Positions 25,722-34,958 of a stretch of 64,000 bases of DNA are shown piece by piece. The position numbers and the translations under genes are program-made. The notes under the pieces are model-generated. The model saw only the letters and a list, made by a program, of their open reading frames with translations, was not told the DNA's origin and did no database searches. The number at the start of each line of letters is the position of its first letter. Within the stretch, counting starts at the first letter, position 1. The stretch is taken from assembly GCF_002217475.1 (NCBI RefSeq), contig NZ_MUHH01000023.1:70727-134726 (forward strand), in the 5' to 3' direction. Source of the DNA: Flavobacterium tructae. Lineage in GTDB: Bacteria; Bacteroidota; Bacteroidia; Flavobacteriales; Flavobacteriaceae.

Positions 25722-26462
25722 ATGAATTTACTAGAATCAATAGATAAAACAAATTTACCTCAACACCTGGCCATTATTATGGACGGGAATGGCCGTTGGG
25801 CAAAACAACAAGGTTTTTTAAGAGCATTTGGTCATGAAAACGGAACAAAATCTGTAAAAAACACTATAAAAACATGTGCCAAACTTGGTATTGAATACCT
25901 GACGCTATACGCTTTTTCGACAGAAAACTGGAATCGTCCGAAACTGGAAGTCGAAGCACTGATGAAAATTTTGATCAATTCCTTAAAAAAAGAACTTGGA
26001 ACCCTGCAGGAAAACAACATCAAACTTAATGCTATAGGGAACCTTGAAAAATTACCAAAATCAGCTCAAAAAGAGTTGTTGGATGTAATCGAAAAGACCA
26101 AAAATAATACCCGTCTGACCTTAACTTTAGCATTAAGTTACGGATCAAGAGAAGAATTGGTACAAGCTGTTAGAATCATCAGTGATAAAGTTAAAAATAA
26201 TATAATTTCAATAGACTCTATTGACGATTCAATTATAAATGAGCATCTTTACACGCAAAATTTACCTGACGTAGATTTATTAATAAGAACAAGTGGAGAG
26301 CATAGAATAAGTAATTTTTTGCTATGGCAGATCGCCTATGCAGAACTATATTTTACTAATGTCTTATGGCCAGACTTTAAAGACCAAGATTTATATGAGG
26401 CTATTATTAGTTATCAAAAAAGAGAACGTAGATTTGGAAAAACCAGTGAACAAATTAAATAA
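25722..26462 (+). CDS. uppS: Undecaprenyl (isoprenyl) diphosphate synthase
   Basis: Adds isopentenyl units to farnesyl diphosphate in cis to build the C55 carrier lipid for peptidoglycan and surface glycans. 246 residues from the ATG at 25722 (MNLLESIDKT). Catalytic Asp21 lies in IIMDGNGRWAKQ; LTLYAFSTENW, ALSYGSREE and the C-terminal RTSGEHRISNFLLWQ are all conserved. The start at 25722 is chosen because the upstream extension overlaps the DUF6089 gene and is not family-like. bamA follows within a few bases. Confidence 0.95.
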   Translation: MNLLESIDKTNLPQHLAIIMDGNGRWAKQQGFLRAFGHENGTKSVKNTIKTCAKLGIEYLTLYAFSTENWNRPKLEVEALMKILINSLKKELGTLQENNIKLNAIGNLEKLPKSAQKELLDVIEKTKNNTRLTLTLALSYGSREELVQAVRIISDKVKNNIISIDSIDDSIINEHLYTQNLPDVDLLIRTSGEHRISNFLLWQIAYAELYFTNVLWPDFKDQDLYEAIISYQKRERRFGKTSEQIK

Positions 26463-26469
26463 TTTTTTA

Positions 26470-29142
26470 GTGTTGCAAAAAAGAATACAAATAGTCTTTA
26501 CCCTACTTCTTTTGGGTAGTTTTTCACAAATTAAAGCGCAGGAAAGAGTTCCTTTTGATCAGGGGAAAAAATATATTCTTGCCAAAGTTTCTGTTGTTGG
26601 TAAAATAAGCTTTAACGAACAAACAGTTGTTACTTTTTCCGGTCTTCAAAAAGGACAGGAAATTGCTGTTCCGGGTGAAGAAATTAGTGGGGCTATTAAA
26701 AAATTAGGCAAACTTGGCCTTTTTGACGAAATCTCTTTTTATGTTAACAAAATCGACAACGACAGTATCTATCTGGATCTGAACATTGTCGAACTCCCTA
26801 AATTAAACGAAGTTAAATTCGTTGGTATCAAAAAAAATAAAATCGAAGGGTTAATTAAGGACAATAATCTGACCAAAAACAAAATTGTCAACGAAAACTT
26901 AATCACGACAACTAAAAATTATATTGAAAATAAATATAAAAAGGAGGGATTTTACAACACTAAAGTTACCATTACCAATACTCCTGACAGTACTGCAGGC
27001 AATCATGTAAACATGCTTGTACGGGTAGACAAAGGAGATAAGGTCAAGATTAGCAGTATCGATTTCATCGGAAACAAACAGCTTAGCGGAAATCAGTTGC
27101 GAGCTGCTATGAAAGATACCAAACAAAAGAACGTACTCCGTATCTTAAAGTCTTCTAAATTCATCCCTGAAAAATATAAAACTGACTTAGAAAAAGTCGT
27201 TGCTGCTTATAAAGAAAAAGGATATCGTGATGCCCGTATTATTTCTGATTCTGTTAAATACGACAAGAAGAAAAATATGCTGGCCATCAAAATTAATGTG
27301 GAAGAAGGAAACAAATACTACTTCGGAAATATTAAATTCTTAGGAAATACAGTCTATTCAGATCAATTATTAAACCGTTATTTAGGAATCAAAAAAGGGG
27401 AAACTTACAACGGTGTTTTACTGGAAAAACGTATTGCCGACAAGACAAAACCTGATGCTGAAGACATCACAAACTTATACCAAAACAATGGTTATTTATT
27501 CTCTAACATTAATGCTGTAGAGGTAAAAACAGTAAACGACACCATTGATTTTGAGATCAGAGTTACAGAAGGCCCTATCGCATACTTCAACAAAATATCG
27601 GTTGTAGGAAATGATAAAACAAACGATCACGTTATTTATCGTGAATTAAGAACTAAACCGGGAGAAAAATACAGCAAAGAACAGTTAGTTCGAACAATTC
27701 GTGAAATTGGACAATTAGGATTCTTTGACCCTGAAGCCATTGATCCAAAATTCAAAAATGTTGATGCTGCAGCAGGAACTGTTGACATTGAATACCACGT
27801 TGTAGAAAAAGGATCTAGCCAGGTAGAACTTCAGGGAGGTTATGGCGGTGGAGGTTTCATTGGGACCCTTGGATTATCATTCAACAACTTTTCAGCAAGA
27901 AACCTGTTCAATAAAGAATCTTATAAGCCATTACCAATGGGTGACGGTCAAAAAGTAGCACTTCGTTTACAGGGAAGTACTTATTTCCAAACCTATAGTG
28001 TGTCATTTTCAGAACCATGGTTTGGAGGAAAAAAACCTGTACAATTTAGTTCTTCTATTTCATACAGTAAACAATTCCTAAACAATTTCGCGACCAGACG
28101 TGTAGATAAAAGCAAAAGTTTCAACATCCTGACCTTACAGGTTGGTTTAGCTAAAAGACTTACCGTGCCGGATGATTACTTCGTATTATCACAATCTGTA
28201 AGTTACCAACATTATGATTTGAACAATTATAACACAGGATTGTTTACCTTTGGTAACGGAGCGTCGAGAAACTTAGCGTATACTATTGGACTTTCCAGAA
28301 GTAATAAAGGGGTTAACCCAATATTCCCGACTTATGGTTCAGACTTTAGTATTTCAGCAAAAATAACTCCTCCATATTCATTGTTTAACGGAATTGATTA
28401 CGGTGACCTACAAAATCAAAAAGAATATAAAACACAATATACAGGAGCTCCAAAATCTGGTGATGATGGCAAACCATTGAACACTGGAGATTACACTAAA
28501 ACGGAAATCGTAAACGGAACACCAAGAGTTGTAAGTGTTGGTTCTGATTACGCAAGTGCAGATGTTGACCAGGGGAAAGTCGATCAAAAAAGATACAATT
28601 GGCTGGAATATTATAAAATTAAGTTCAAAGGAGAGTGGTTTACCAAACTTTATGGTAAATTAGTACTACGTACGCTAACAGAGTTTGGATTCATGGGAGC
28701 CTACAATCAGTCGAGAGGTCTTGTACCGTTTGAGCGTTTCTATTTAGGTGGAGACGGAATGGCAAACTATTCGATGGATGGTAGAGAAACGGTACAGTTG
28801 AGAGGTTATGAAAACAACTCTTTAACTCCTGTAAATGCAAATGGAGAACAGATTGGAGCTACAATCTATAACAAATTCTCTATGGAGTTACGTTATCCGA
28901 TTACATTAAAAGCTTCTGCATCGATTTATGCATTGGCGTTTTTAGAAGCTGGTTCATCATACCCAACTTTTAAAGCTTATAACCCATTTGATTTGAACCG
29001 TTCTGCGGGTGTTGGTTTACGTGTATTCATGCCGGCATTTGGATTATTGGGTATTGACTGGGGTTACGGTTTCGATCCTCAACCGGGAGAAACTAAGGCA
29101 CATGGTAAAGAAATTCACTTTATCATTGGGCAACAATTCTAA
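26470..29142 (+). CDS. bamA: Outer membrane protein assembly factor BamA
   Basis: Omp85-family core of the BAM complex that inserts barrels into the outer membrane. About 890 residues: signal peptide (FTLLLLGSFSQIKAQ), five POTRA-like repeats (for example KLGLFDEISF, IGQLGFFDPEA) and the C-terminal barrel with LRGY (VQLRGYENNS) and a terminal GQQF. No ATG gives a good signal; GTG at 26470 or TTG at 26473, seven to ten bases after uppS, is the likely start. Upstream ATG at 26338 would overlap uppS by over 120 bases. Confidence 0.93.
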   Translation: MLQKRIQIVFTLLLLGSFSQIKAQERVPFDQGKKYILAKVSVVGKISFNEQTVVTFSGLQKGQEIAVPGEEISGAIKKLGKLGLFDEISFYVNKIDNDSIYLDLNIVELPKLNEVKFVGIKKNKIEGLIKDNNLTKNKIVNENLITTTKNYIENKYKKEGFYNTKVTITNTPDSTAGNHVNMLVRVDKGDKVKISSIDFIGNKQLSGNQLRAAMKDTKQKNVLRILKSSKFIPEKYKTDLEKVVAAYKEKGYRDARIISDSVKYDKKKNMLAIKINVEEGNKYYFGNIKFLGNTVYSDQLLNRYLGIKKGETYNGVLLEKRIADKTKPDAEDITNLYQNNGYLFSNINAVEVKTVNDTIDFEIRVTEGPIAYFNKISVVGNDKTNDHVIYRELRTKPGEKYSKEQLVRTIREIGQLGFFDPEAIDPKFKNVDAAAGTVDIEYHVVEKGSSQVELQGGYGGGGFIGTLGLSFNNFSARNLFNKESYKPLPMGDGQKVALRLQGSTYFQTYSVSFSEPWFGGKKPVQFSSSISYSKQFLNNFATRRVDKSKSFNILTLQVGLAKRLTVPDDYFVLSQSVSYQHYDLNNYNTGLFTFGNGASRNLAYTIGLSRSNKGVNPIFPTYGSDFSISAKITPPYSLFNGIDYGDLQNQKEYKTQYTGAPKSGDDGKPLNTGDYTKTEIVNGTPRVVSVGSDYASADVDQGKVDQKRYNWLEYYKIKFKGEWFTKLYGKLVLRTLTEFGFMGAYNQSRGLVPFERFYLGGDGMANYSMDGRETVQLRGYENNSLTPVNANGEQIGATIYNKFSMELRYPITLKASASIYALAFLEAGSSYPTFKAYNPFDLNRSAGVGLRVFMPAFGLLGIDWGYGFDPQPGETKAHGKEIHFIIGQQF

Positions 29143-29186
29143 AAAAAAACAATAGTTGGTTAAAAATTTTCAAATAAAGTAATGTT

Positions 29187-30200
29187 ATGAGAAGACAATT
29201 TTTATTTATATTTTTAGCCCTGATTGTAGCAAATACAAGTCAGGCTCAAACAAGAACGACAAGGATTGGCTACATCGATATGGAGTATATTTTAGAAAAT
29301 GTTTCCGATTACAAAGAGGCTAAGGCTCAATTAGAGTTAAAGGCTCAAAAGTGGAAACAGGAAATAGAAACCAAAAAACTGGACATCAATAATCTTAAAG
29401 AAAGCCTTAAAGCCGAAAGAGCTTTACTGACAAAAGAGCTTATTGATGAGAAAGAAACCGAGATTAAATTTCTCGAAACTGAAATGATGGATTATCAACA
29501 AAAGCAATTTGGTGTTGACGGAAATCTGATGCATCAGAAAGCTGGTTTGGCAAAGCCAATACAAGACCAGGTTTTTACTGCAGTTCAGGATATTGCCGAA
29601 GCAAAAAATTATGACTTTGTCTTTGACAAATCATCTGATTTAACCATGCTTTTTAGCAATAAGAAATTTGACATCAGCGATCAGGTAATCCGTATTTTAA
29701 ACCGTACGGACAAACGAGAGCAACTGACCAAAAAACAATTAAAAGATCAGGAAGCCAAAGAAAAACTGGAAAATGCAATTGATGAAAATCCGGCAATGGC
29801 AGACCGACAAAAAGCTCTTGATGACAAAAAAGCAGCCAGAGCAAAACTAATTGAAGACAGAAGACTTGAGCAGGAAGCCAAGAAAAAAGAATACGAAGAC
29901 AGAAGAAAAGCATTAGCTGCTGAAAGAGATGCTAAAAAAAATGGCACGGTTTCTGAACCTGCCAAAACAGAACCTGCTAAAACGGATGGTACAACAGCTA
30001 AACCTGCTACCACTGTTACGCCAACTGAAGGAACAGCACCGGCTCAGCCTGCTGTAAATAAAGCCGAAGAAAGACAAAAGCTTTACGAACAGCGCAAAAA
30101 AGAATTAGAAGACAGAAGAAAGAAAATTTTAGAAGAAAGAGAAGCGGCGAAAAAAGCAAAAGAAGCCGAAACACAAAAATCAAATACGACCAATAATTAA
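29187..30200 (+). CDS. OmpH/Skp family periplasmic chaperone, long form
   Basis: A 337-residue protein with a signal peptide (ending SQAQ) and a Skp-like start (RIGYIDMEYILENVSDYKEA) followed by a coiled coil. It is about twice the usual OmpH length: beyond residue 180 it adds a Lys/Glu-rich helix, a PAKTEPAKT-type Ala/Pro/Thr segment near 255-290 and another charged helix. Skp-like proteins hold unfolded outer-membrane proteins for BamA, whose gene is immediately upstream. The extension is probably an extended or wall-spanning arm (inference). Confidence 0.88.
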   Translation: MRRQFLFIFLALIVANTSQAQTRTTRIGYIDMEYILENVSDYKEAKAQLELKAQKWKQEIETKKLDINNLKESLKAERALLTKELIDEKETEIKFLETEMMDYQQKQFGVDGNLMHQKAGLAKPIQDQVFTAVQDIAEAKNYDFVFDKSSDLTMLFSNKKFDISDQVIRILNRTDKREQLTKKQLKDQEAKEKLENAIDENPAMADRQKALDDKKAARAKLIEDRRLEQEAKKKEYEDRRKALAAERDAKKNGTVSEPAKTEPAKTDGTTAKPATTVTPTEGTAPAQPAVNKAEERQKLYEQRKKELEDRRKKILEEREAAKKAKEAETQKSNTTNN

Positions 30201-30215
30201 TTAATATTTTTAAAA

Positions 30216-30719
30216 ATGATGAAACAAATCAAAACTTTACTAATTGCTGCAATACTAGTTTTAGGAGCAAGCAACACGATGAACGCGCAAGCTAAGGTAG
30301 CTCACGTTGATGTTAGCGAGATTATGTCGAAAATGCCTGCAATGCTAGACGCTCAAAACCAACTGCAAAAATTAAGTGGTACATATGATGCTGAATACAA
30401 AAAAATGGTTGACGAATATCAAGTAAAAATCAAAAAATACGAAGGTGAAGCTGCAACTGTAACTGATGCTGTAAACGGAGAACGTTCTAAAGAAGTTCAA
30501 GACATGCAAAAAAGAATTGTTGACTACAGAGACAACGCTCAAAAAGAATTACAACAAAAAGAAACTGACATCGTAAAACCATTAATGGAAAAAGTAAAAG
30601 CTTCTATCCAAAAAGTTGGAAAAGCTAAAGGTTTCCAATACATTTTAGACGGTTCTACTTTATTATTAGCTGATGGTCCAAACATTACTGCTGATGTAAA
30701 AAAAGATTTAGGATTCTAA
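30216..30719 (+). CDS. OmpH/Skp family periplasmic chaperone
   Basis: A 167-residue Skp-like chaperone of usual length, with signal peptide (MNAQ) and the motifs KVAHVDVSEIMSKMPAM, a central helical hairpin rich in Lys, Gln and Glu, and QYILDGSTLLLADGPNIT near the end. It follows the longer paralogue by 15 bp and ends the bamA operon at a strong terminator. Expected to deliver outer-membrane proteins to BamA in the periplasm. Confidence 0.9.
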   Translation: MMKQIKTLLIAAILVLGASNTMNAQAKVAHVDVSEIMSKMPAMLDAQNQLQKLSGTYDAEYKKMVDEYQVKIKKYEGEAATVTDAVNGERSKEVQDMQKRIVDYRDNAQKELQQKETDIVKPLMEKVKASIQKVGKAKGFQYILDGSTLLLADGPNITADVKKDLGF

Positions 30720-30737
30720 TAAACGAATTCCTTACAT

Positions 30738-30778
30738 AAAAAACGGTCCGTACTTTAAATTGTACGGACCGTTTTTTT
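30738..30778 (+). terminator. Terminator of the bamA-ompH operon
   Basis: AAAAAACGGTCCGTAC and GTACGGACCGTTTTTT form a perfect 16-bp stem with an eight-base loop and a T run. It starts 18 bp after the ompH stop. Confidence 0.92.
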
Positions 30779-30779
30779 A

Positions 30780-31160
30780 TACATCTCACCGAAATAGGAT
30801 AAATGCTTCTCTTTAGAGATCAGGCTTGCGCCCTTTCAGGGCTTTACAATGATTATTCTTATTGATAGTGCGTTGCACTATGATATTGCTGAGGCTCTTT
30901 CAGAGCAATGAGTTTCGAATAATTCAATCTGAGAGTCAAACCATAAACCAATTGCTTTTAAAAAAGTATTCTGGAAAACTTCTCTTTCAATCACTCCAAA
31001 ATCTAACTCCCCATCCACAAAAACATAGCGAACCTTACCGAAAACATTGCGCTCTTTGCGGTTAAATCTCTAAATTTTTATCTGAGTTAAAATGCCGTTA
31101 AAAAACAAAACATCCTACGATTTCCTTTCAATTGGGATATGCATTTATATCAAAAAACAT
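30780..31160. other. Non-coding gap between ompH and murI
   Basis: About 380 bp without a convincing gene. It contains the three small hairpins at 30830-30906 and an AT-rich tail. A 67-codon open frame at 30862-31065 starts inside the hairpin block and has no protein-like features. The rest is unexplained. Confidence 0.6.
30830..30906. repeat. Three successive short hairpins with three-base loops
   Basis: GCCCT-TTC-AGGGC (30830-30842), TAGTGC-GTT-GCACTA (30866-30880) and GCTCT-TTC-AGAGC (30894-30906) are each perfect palindromes of five or six base pairs with a three-base loop. They are spaced 23 and 13 bp apart. The first and third share the TTC loop. It looks like a structured extragenic repeat rather than a terminator. 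Confidence 0.65.
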
Positions 31161-31168
31161 TAAATTTG
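31161..31168 (+). promoter_or_regulatory. Candidate -7 element of murI
   Basis: TAAATTTG lies only four bases before the murI ATG at 31173. If used, transcription would begin at or next to the start codon, giving an almost leaderless mRNA. No -33 box is obvious. Confidence 0.4.
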
Positions 31169-31172
31169 TCCT

Positions 31173-31949
31173 ATGACAAACAACAATCCTATAGGCGTTT
31201 TTGATTCCGGTATTGGAGGAACTTCCATCTGGAACGCCATTCATGACCTGCTTCCAAACGAGAAGACTATTTATTTAGCCGATAGCAAAAATGCTCCTTA
31301 CGGTCAAAGAACAAAAGAAGAGATTGTTGCTCTAAGTAAAAAAAATGTAGATTTTTTACTGGAACAAAACTGCAAACTAATTGTGGTTGCCTGCAATACT
31401 GCTACGACCAATGCGATTCGCGAACTTCGTGCTGATTATGACATTCCCTTTATCGGAATTGAACCGGCAATTAAACCGGCTGCCAACAATTCGAAAACAC
31501 AGGTTATTGGCATATTGGCCACGCAAGGAACGCTGAACAGTGAACTGTTCAATAAAACTGCCGAAATGTTTCAGCATACCACTATTATCGAACAAGTAGG
31601 TCACGGGCTCGTTCAGCTTATTGAAGACGGGAACTTATATTCTCCGGAAATGACTCAGTTACTGGAATCCTATTTGCGACCTATGATTGAGGCCAATATT
31701 GATTATCTTGTTCTGGGATGCAGTCATTACCCTTACCTGATTCCGCAAATCAAAAAGATACTTCCGGAACACATTCATATTATCGATTCAGGAGAAGCGG
31801 TTGCCAGACAAACGCAAAACATCCTGCGCGAAACTGTTGGTTTTACTGCTAATCCGAAAAGCGAACCCGTATTTTATGTCAATTCAAATCCAGAAGTTTT
31901 AAAATCTATTTTAGACCATAAATATCCTGTTATCGAGAAAGATTTTTAA
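31173..31949 (+). CDS. murI: Glutamate racemase
   Basis: Interconverts L- and D-glutamate for peptidoglycan. 258 residues. GVFDSGIGG near residue 8 is the N-terminal signature. Catalytic Cys74 is in VVACNTATTN and Cys183 in LGCSHYPYL. Cofactor-independent racemase of the aspartate/glutamate racemase fold, cytosolic. It lies downstream of the bamA-ompH cluster, as usual in Flavobacteriia, but is separated by a terminator and a 450-bp gap, so it is transcribed alone. Convergent with the next gene, only four bases apart. Confidence 0.95.
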   Translation: MTNNNPIGVFDSGIGGTSIWNAIHDLLPNEKTIYLADSKNAPYGQRTKEEIVALSKKNVDFLLEQNCKLIVVACNTATTNAIRELRADYDIPFIGIEPAIKPAANNSKTQVIGILATQGTLNSELFNKTAEMFQHTTIIEQVGHGLVQLIEDGNLYSPEMTQLLESYLRPMIEANIDYLVLGCSHYPYLIPQIKKILPEHIHIIDSGEAVARQTQNILRETVGFTANPKSEPVFYVNSNPEVLKSILDHKYPVIEKDF

Positions 31950-31953
31950 TTCT

Positions 31954-33189
31954 TTACTCAAATTTTCGCTTAACGAACCAAATTCCGTCCAAGGATAAAT
32001 TAAGGGATATTTTATGATAATTTTCTTTGATCAGGTTATCCGAAACCCTTCCTCTTTGTCCGTAGGAATAGGAAATATTTAAAGACGAATAGGTATTTTC
32101 AAGAGGTAAATTAAGTCCTATTGAAATTGCGGCATTATGGATTTTTTTACCATCGATTTCCAAATAACCGGTGTCAAAGTTTGCTCCGGCAGCATACTGA
32201 ACTCTATCCCAATATTTACGGATATTTTTCCTTCCACTGTATGTAAATCCCAGGGCAAACCGATCCTGATTTACGAAATTGCCATACAATTCAGATTGAT
32301 TGGTACTGCCCCACAAGCTTTTTTCATAATCCAGCGTCATGTTTAAGTTGTTCTTAAAACGTTTACTGATCCCGATCCCCATTTCCAAAGGCATATAATA
32401 ATCGTCTGTATCTGAAGCCACATCAGACTCTATAGTTGTCACAACATCATCAGCAATAGTTTGAACAGTTTGAACTTTGGATGCTTTAATCCGGGTCGGA
32501 ACCTTAAATGTTGTTGCAATGATAAGAGTAGAATCAACATGGTACTGCGCACCTAATGTTGCCCGAAGACCACTGTAATGTGTCTTTTTCTGAATGCTTG
32601 TAATGGAATTCATAATTAAGAAACTTCTGTTGTCTTTTGTATTTCCAAACAACACAGATGCTGAAGCTCCAACAGACCATTTCTTACCAAATCGGTAGCC
32701 GTAAGACAAATCCAGATTATTTAATCCTCCGGAACCAGTCGCCGTTAAGTAGTAAAAATCCTGGCTGTTTTCGATAGGCAATTTTAAATTCGATATTTTA
32801 AAAGCAGCACTCGAATAAGGGCGAATCGCAATACTAAATCCTGAATTCTTAGTAACCGGAAAGGCAAATGCCAAATGCGAAAACTGAAAATTATTGCGGC
32901 TTTCGCTTCTTAAACTGCTTTGATAAGTAGTCGAAATGGATTTTCCTCCAACATCAAACATAAAATGATTCTGTGGCAAATATCCCAGTGATGCCGGATT
33001 TAGATTGTTGATAAAAGTGGCAGAAGGCATAGCAATTCCTGAAGATCCAATAGAAGGAATGTTTCCAAAATCAGAATCGTACACACTTCCTAAACCATAC
33101 AGCGAGTAAGGAGAACTTGAAATGCTTTGAGAAAACGACGTGAGCGACATCAAAATGAGGCAGCTTAAACAGGCAATTTTACTTTTCAT
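31954..33189 (-). CDS. Outer-membrane beta-barrel protein paired with a DUF4270 lipoprotein
   Basis: A 411-residue exported protein (signal ending TSFSQ) starting SISSSPYSLYGLGSVYDS, a typical start of FadL-like or PorV-like Bacteroidota barrels. The many alternating aromatic/hydrophobic strands (SFKSEYNFxGL-type pattern) fit a barrel of about 14 strands. It begins directly after the stop of the DUF4270 gene with no spacer, so the two are cotranscribed and probably form a surface complex. No substrate is evident. Confidence 0.75.
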   Translation of the reverse strand: MKSKIACLSCLILMSLTSFSQSISSSPYSLYGLGSVYDSDFGNIPSIGSSGIAMPSATFINNLNPASLGYLPQNHFMFDVGGKSISTTYQSSLRSESRNNFQFSHLAFAFPVTKNSGFSIAIRPYSSAAFKISNLKLPIENSQDFYYLTATGSGGLNNLDLSYGYRFGKKWSVGASASVLFGNTKDNRSFLIMNSITSIQKKTHYSGLRATLGAQYHVDSTLIIATTFKVPTRIKASKVQTVQTIADDVVTTIESDVASDTDDYYMPLEMGIGISKRFKNNLNMTLDYEKSLWGSTNQSELYGNFVNQDRFALGFTYSGRKNIRKYWDRVQYAAGANFDTGYLEIDGKKIHNAAISIGLNLPLENTYSSLNISYSYGQRGRVSDNLIKENYHKISLNLSLDGIWFVKRKFE

Positions 33190-34518
33190 TTAATAAGAGA
33201 TATAATAAATTTTAAGCTGGAGTTTATTGTTCAAATGTTTCTGATCGCCTAGAACAATCCGGTTAACTGTCTTAGAAATCCCGGGTAAAGAGAGAATAAG
33301 AGAAGATCTGGAACTAGATTGCTTCAGCATTTCTTTCTGCAGGAAATAACCAATCGGCACCGAATATCCCACATTTTCATTGAATTCATCCTTCTTCTTG
33401 TTGAGAATACCAAATACGGCAGTTCCGGCCGAATTGACCAACGAAGTACTGATTCGGTTTAAATTATCGCTTACATAAACTTTCAAAGAATCTTCCAACG
33501 GATATTTTTCTGAGTACGTATTGTTTACCGGCTTTAAAAACAATTGCGCGTCTACAATCGCCCCGTTAGTCGAAATACGTTTCAATTGTTTGATGTTCGG
33601 AAAATCAATCCGACAGGCAACTCCGGTACCGGACTGAATAAATCCCTGACGATTGGTTAGTACGCTGGAAAGCTTACTATTCGGAGCAGGTAGATTTTGA
33701 ATTAGGGTTCCTGTCTTATCTAACGAGATGGAATTAAATTGCTTTTGAGCGTCCGAAATCTTGAAATCCATGATATACGGAACTTCTTCAGTATTTGCCT
33801 GATATTTGGAATAATACAAACGTACCTTACTCGATGCAACATGAAAGCCAATAACGTTTGCCGAATTTGAAACAGAAGGAACCACAACAAGCCCTTTTAA
33901 ATATTCACTAAAACTATCAAAATCTGTGATTTCTCTTTTTTTGAGTTTCTGAAAAAGAGCCGCCCCGAAAGTACTGCTCATCTTAATATTAATAGAATCT
34001 TTCCCGGCTGGTCTGGGTTTATACAAAATGCTCCCCAGGCTCTCATCACTATAATTTAAAACCGAATTATTATAGAAGTTTTTGTCATTAGTATTCGGCT
34101 TTACTTTCTCTGTTAAGCGATGAATATCTAATGTCTGAACTTTCGTGGTATCTCCGTAATAATATTTATCATATTTCAGAATCATCGCAATAGAATCAAA
34201 AACATAATTGGTAGATTCTGTATCAGATCCGTCATTTTTTAAAGAATAAGAATCGGACGCCAACTGAAAATAACTGCTCGATTTTACTTTTCCATAAATA
34301 GGATCTTCATAACTTCCAATTAAAATACGATTTTTCCCAGAAGTAATCAAAGAGTCAAAATTTATTGTAGACATCTCCACAGTCATGGTATCAATCAAAA
34401 TAACTTTATTGCCTACAGCCAGATAATCAGATCCCACTACAAACTCACCCGCATCTGAGTCGGTTCCGCATGAAAACAGGGTCATTGTCAAAAATAACAT
34501 TACGATGTACTTGTGCAT
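33190..34518 (-). CDS. DUF4270 family lipoprotein
   Basis: A 442-residue predicted lipoprotein (lipobox MTLFSC followed by GTDSDAGEF). The early segment VIGSDYLAV-like and the later RIDFPNIKQL and QLFLKPV strands match DUF4270, a family of large beta-rich surface lipoproteins in Bacteroidota. TATATTTG on the minus strand at 34535-34542 is the likely -7 element. Cotranscribed with the barrel protein at 31954. Function unknown. Confidence 0.82.
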   Translation of the reverse strand: MHKYIVMLFLTMTLFSCGTDSDAGEFVVGSDYLAVGNKVILIDTMTVEMSTINFDSLITSGKNRILIGSYEDPIYGKVKSSSYFQLASDSYSLKNDGSDTESTNYVFDSIAMILKYDKYYYGDTTKVQTLDIHRLTEKVKPNTNDKNFYNNSVLNYSDESLGSILYKPRPAGKDSINIKMSSTFGAALFQKLKKREITDFDSFSEYLKGLVVVPSVSNSANVIGFHVASSKVRLYYSKYQANTEEVPYIMDFKISDAQKQFNSISLDKTGTLIQNLPAPNSKLSSVLTNRQGFIQSGTGVACRIDFPNIKQLKRISTNGAIVDAQLFLKPVNNTYSEKYPLEDSLKVYVSDNLNRISTSLVNSAGTAVFGILNKKKDEFNENVGYSVPIGYFLQKEMLKQSSSRSSLILSLPGISKTVNRIVLGDQKHLNNKLQLKIYYISY

Positions 34519-34534
34519 ATTCTAATTTTTTGGG

Positions 34535-34542
34535 CAAATATA
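34535..34542 (-). promoter_or_regulatory. Candidate -7 element of the DUF4270 gene
   Basis: Minus-strand TATATTTG, a perfect TAnnTTTG match 16 bp before the ATG at 34518. A -33 box is not clear. Confidence 0.5.
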
Positions 34543-34703
34543 AATGGCACTCTTTCGCGCCACATCATAACATATACCGTCATGCATTTTTACACTATAA
34601 ACAGCCAAAAAATATCTATAACAGATCTACAGTATCAAATACCCCGTTCGGCTTTGAAATCGGCTGTTTAGTCTATCAAAAATCGCCATACATATATCTT
34701 CTT

Positions 34704-34733
34704 TTTTTTAAAACCACTAGCCTCCTACTTTTG
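34704..34733 (+). promoter_or_regulatory. Candidate promoter of the kelch/two-component operon
   Basis: TACTTTTG at 34726-34733 matches the -7 consensus, with a T-rich -33 region at 34704-34707. It sits directly in front of the collapsed outer-membrane gene (34750-34942), and no other promoter is seen before the kelch gene. Confidence 0.45.
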
Positions 34734-34749
34734 AACCAATAAATAAGTA

Positions 34750-34942
34750 ATGAAAATAAGGATGCTAATTCGTTCGTTTTTTTTGATTTCGTTTTTCAAC
34801 AATATTCGTAATACTTTCAATCTGACCAATAGTTTCAACAGTAATTTTTATCATCTGGATGATGCAAAACAATCATAAAGCCTATGATTTTAATACCGGT
34901 AACAGCTATGCCTTAGGAATTGGCATCAAATACAAACAATAA
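34750..34942 (+). pseudogene. Collapsed outer-membrane protein gene (5' and 3' ends joined)
   Basis: ATG at 34750 opens a frame with a signal-like start (MKIRMLIRSFFLISFF) that stops after 42 codons. In another frame a sequence ending DFNTGNSYALGIGIKYKQ and a stop at 34942 looks just like the last beta-strands of an outer-membrane barrel. The two pieces are out of frame and together too short for a barrel. I infer that the middle was deleted. The piece sits between a promoter and the kelch gene, suggesting that the lost gene once led this operon. Confidence 0.5.
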
Positions 34943-34958
34943 ATAAACTCAATACATT

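Noticed and set aside
26338..26469. Upstream ATG start for bamA
   Set aside because: It would overlap uppS by more than 120 bases and place a long non-signal extension before the signal peptide.
30862..31065. 67-codon open frame upstream of murI
   Set aside because: It starts inside the hairpin block and has no coding character.
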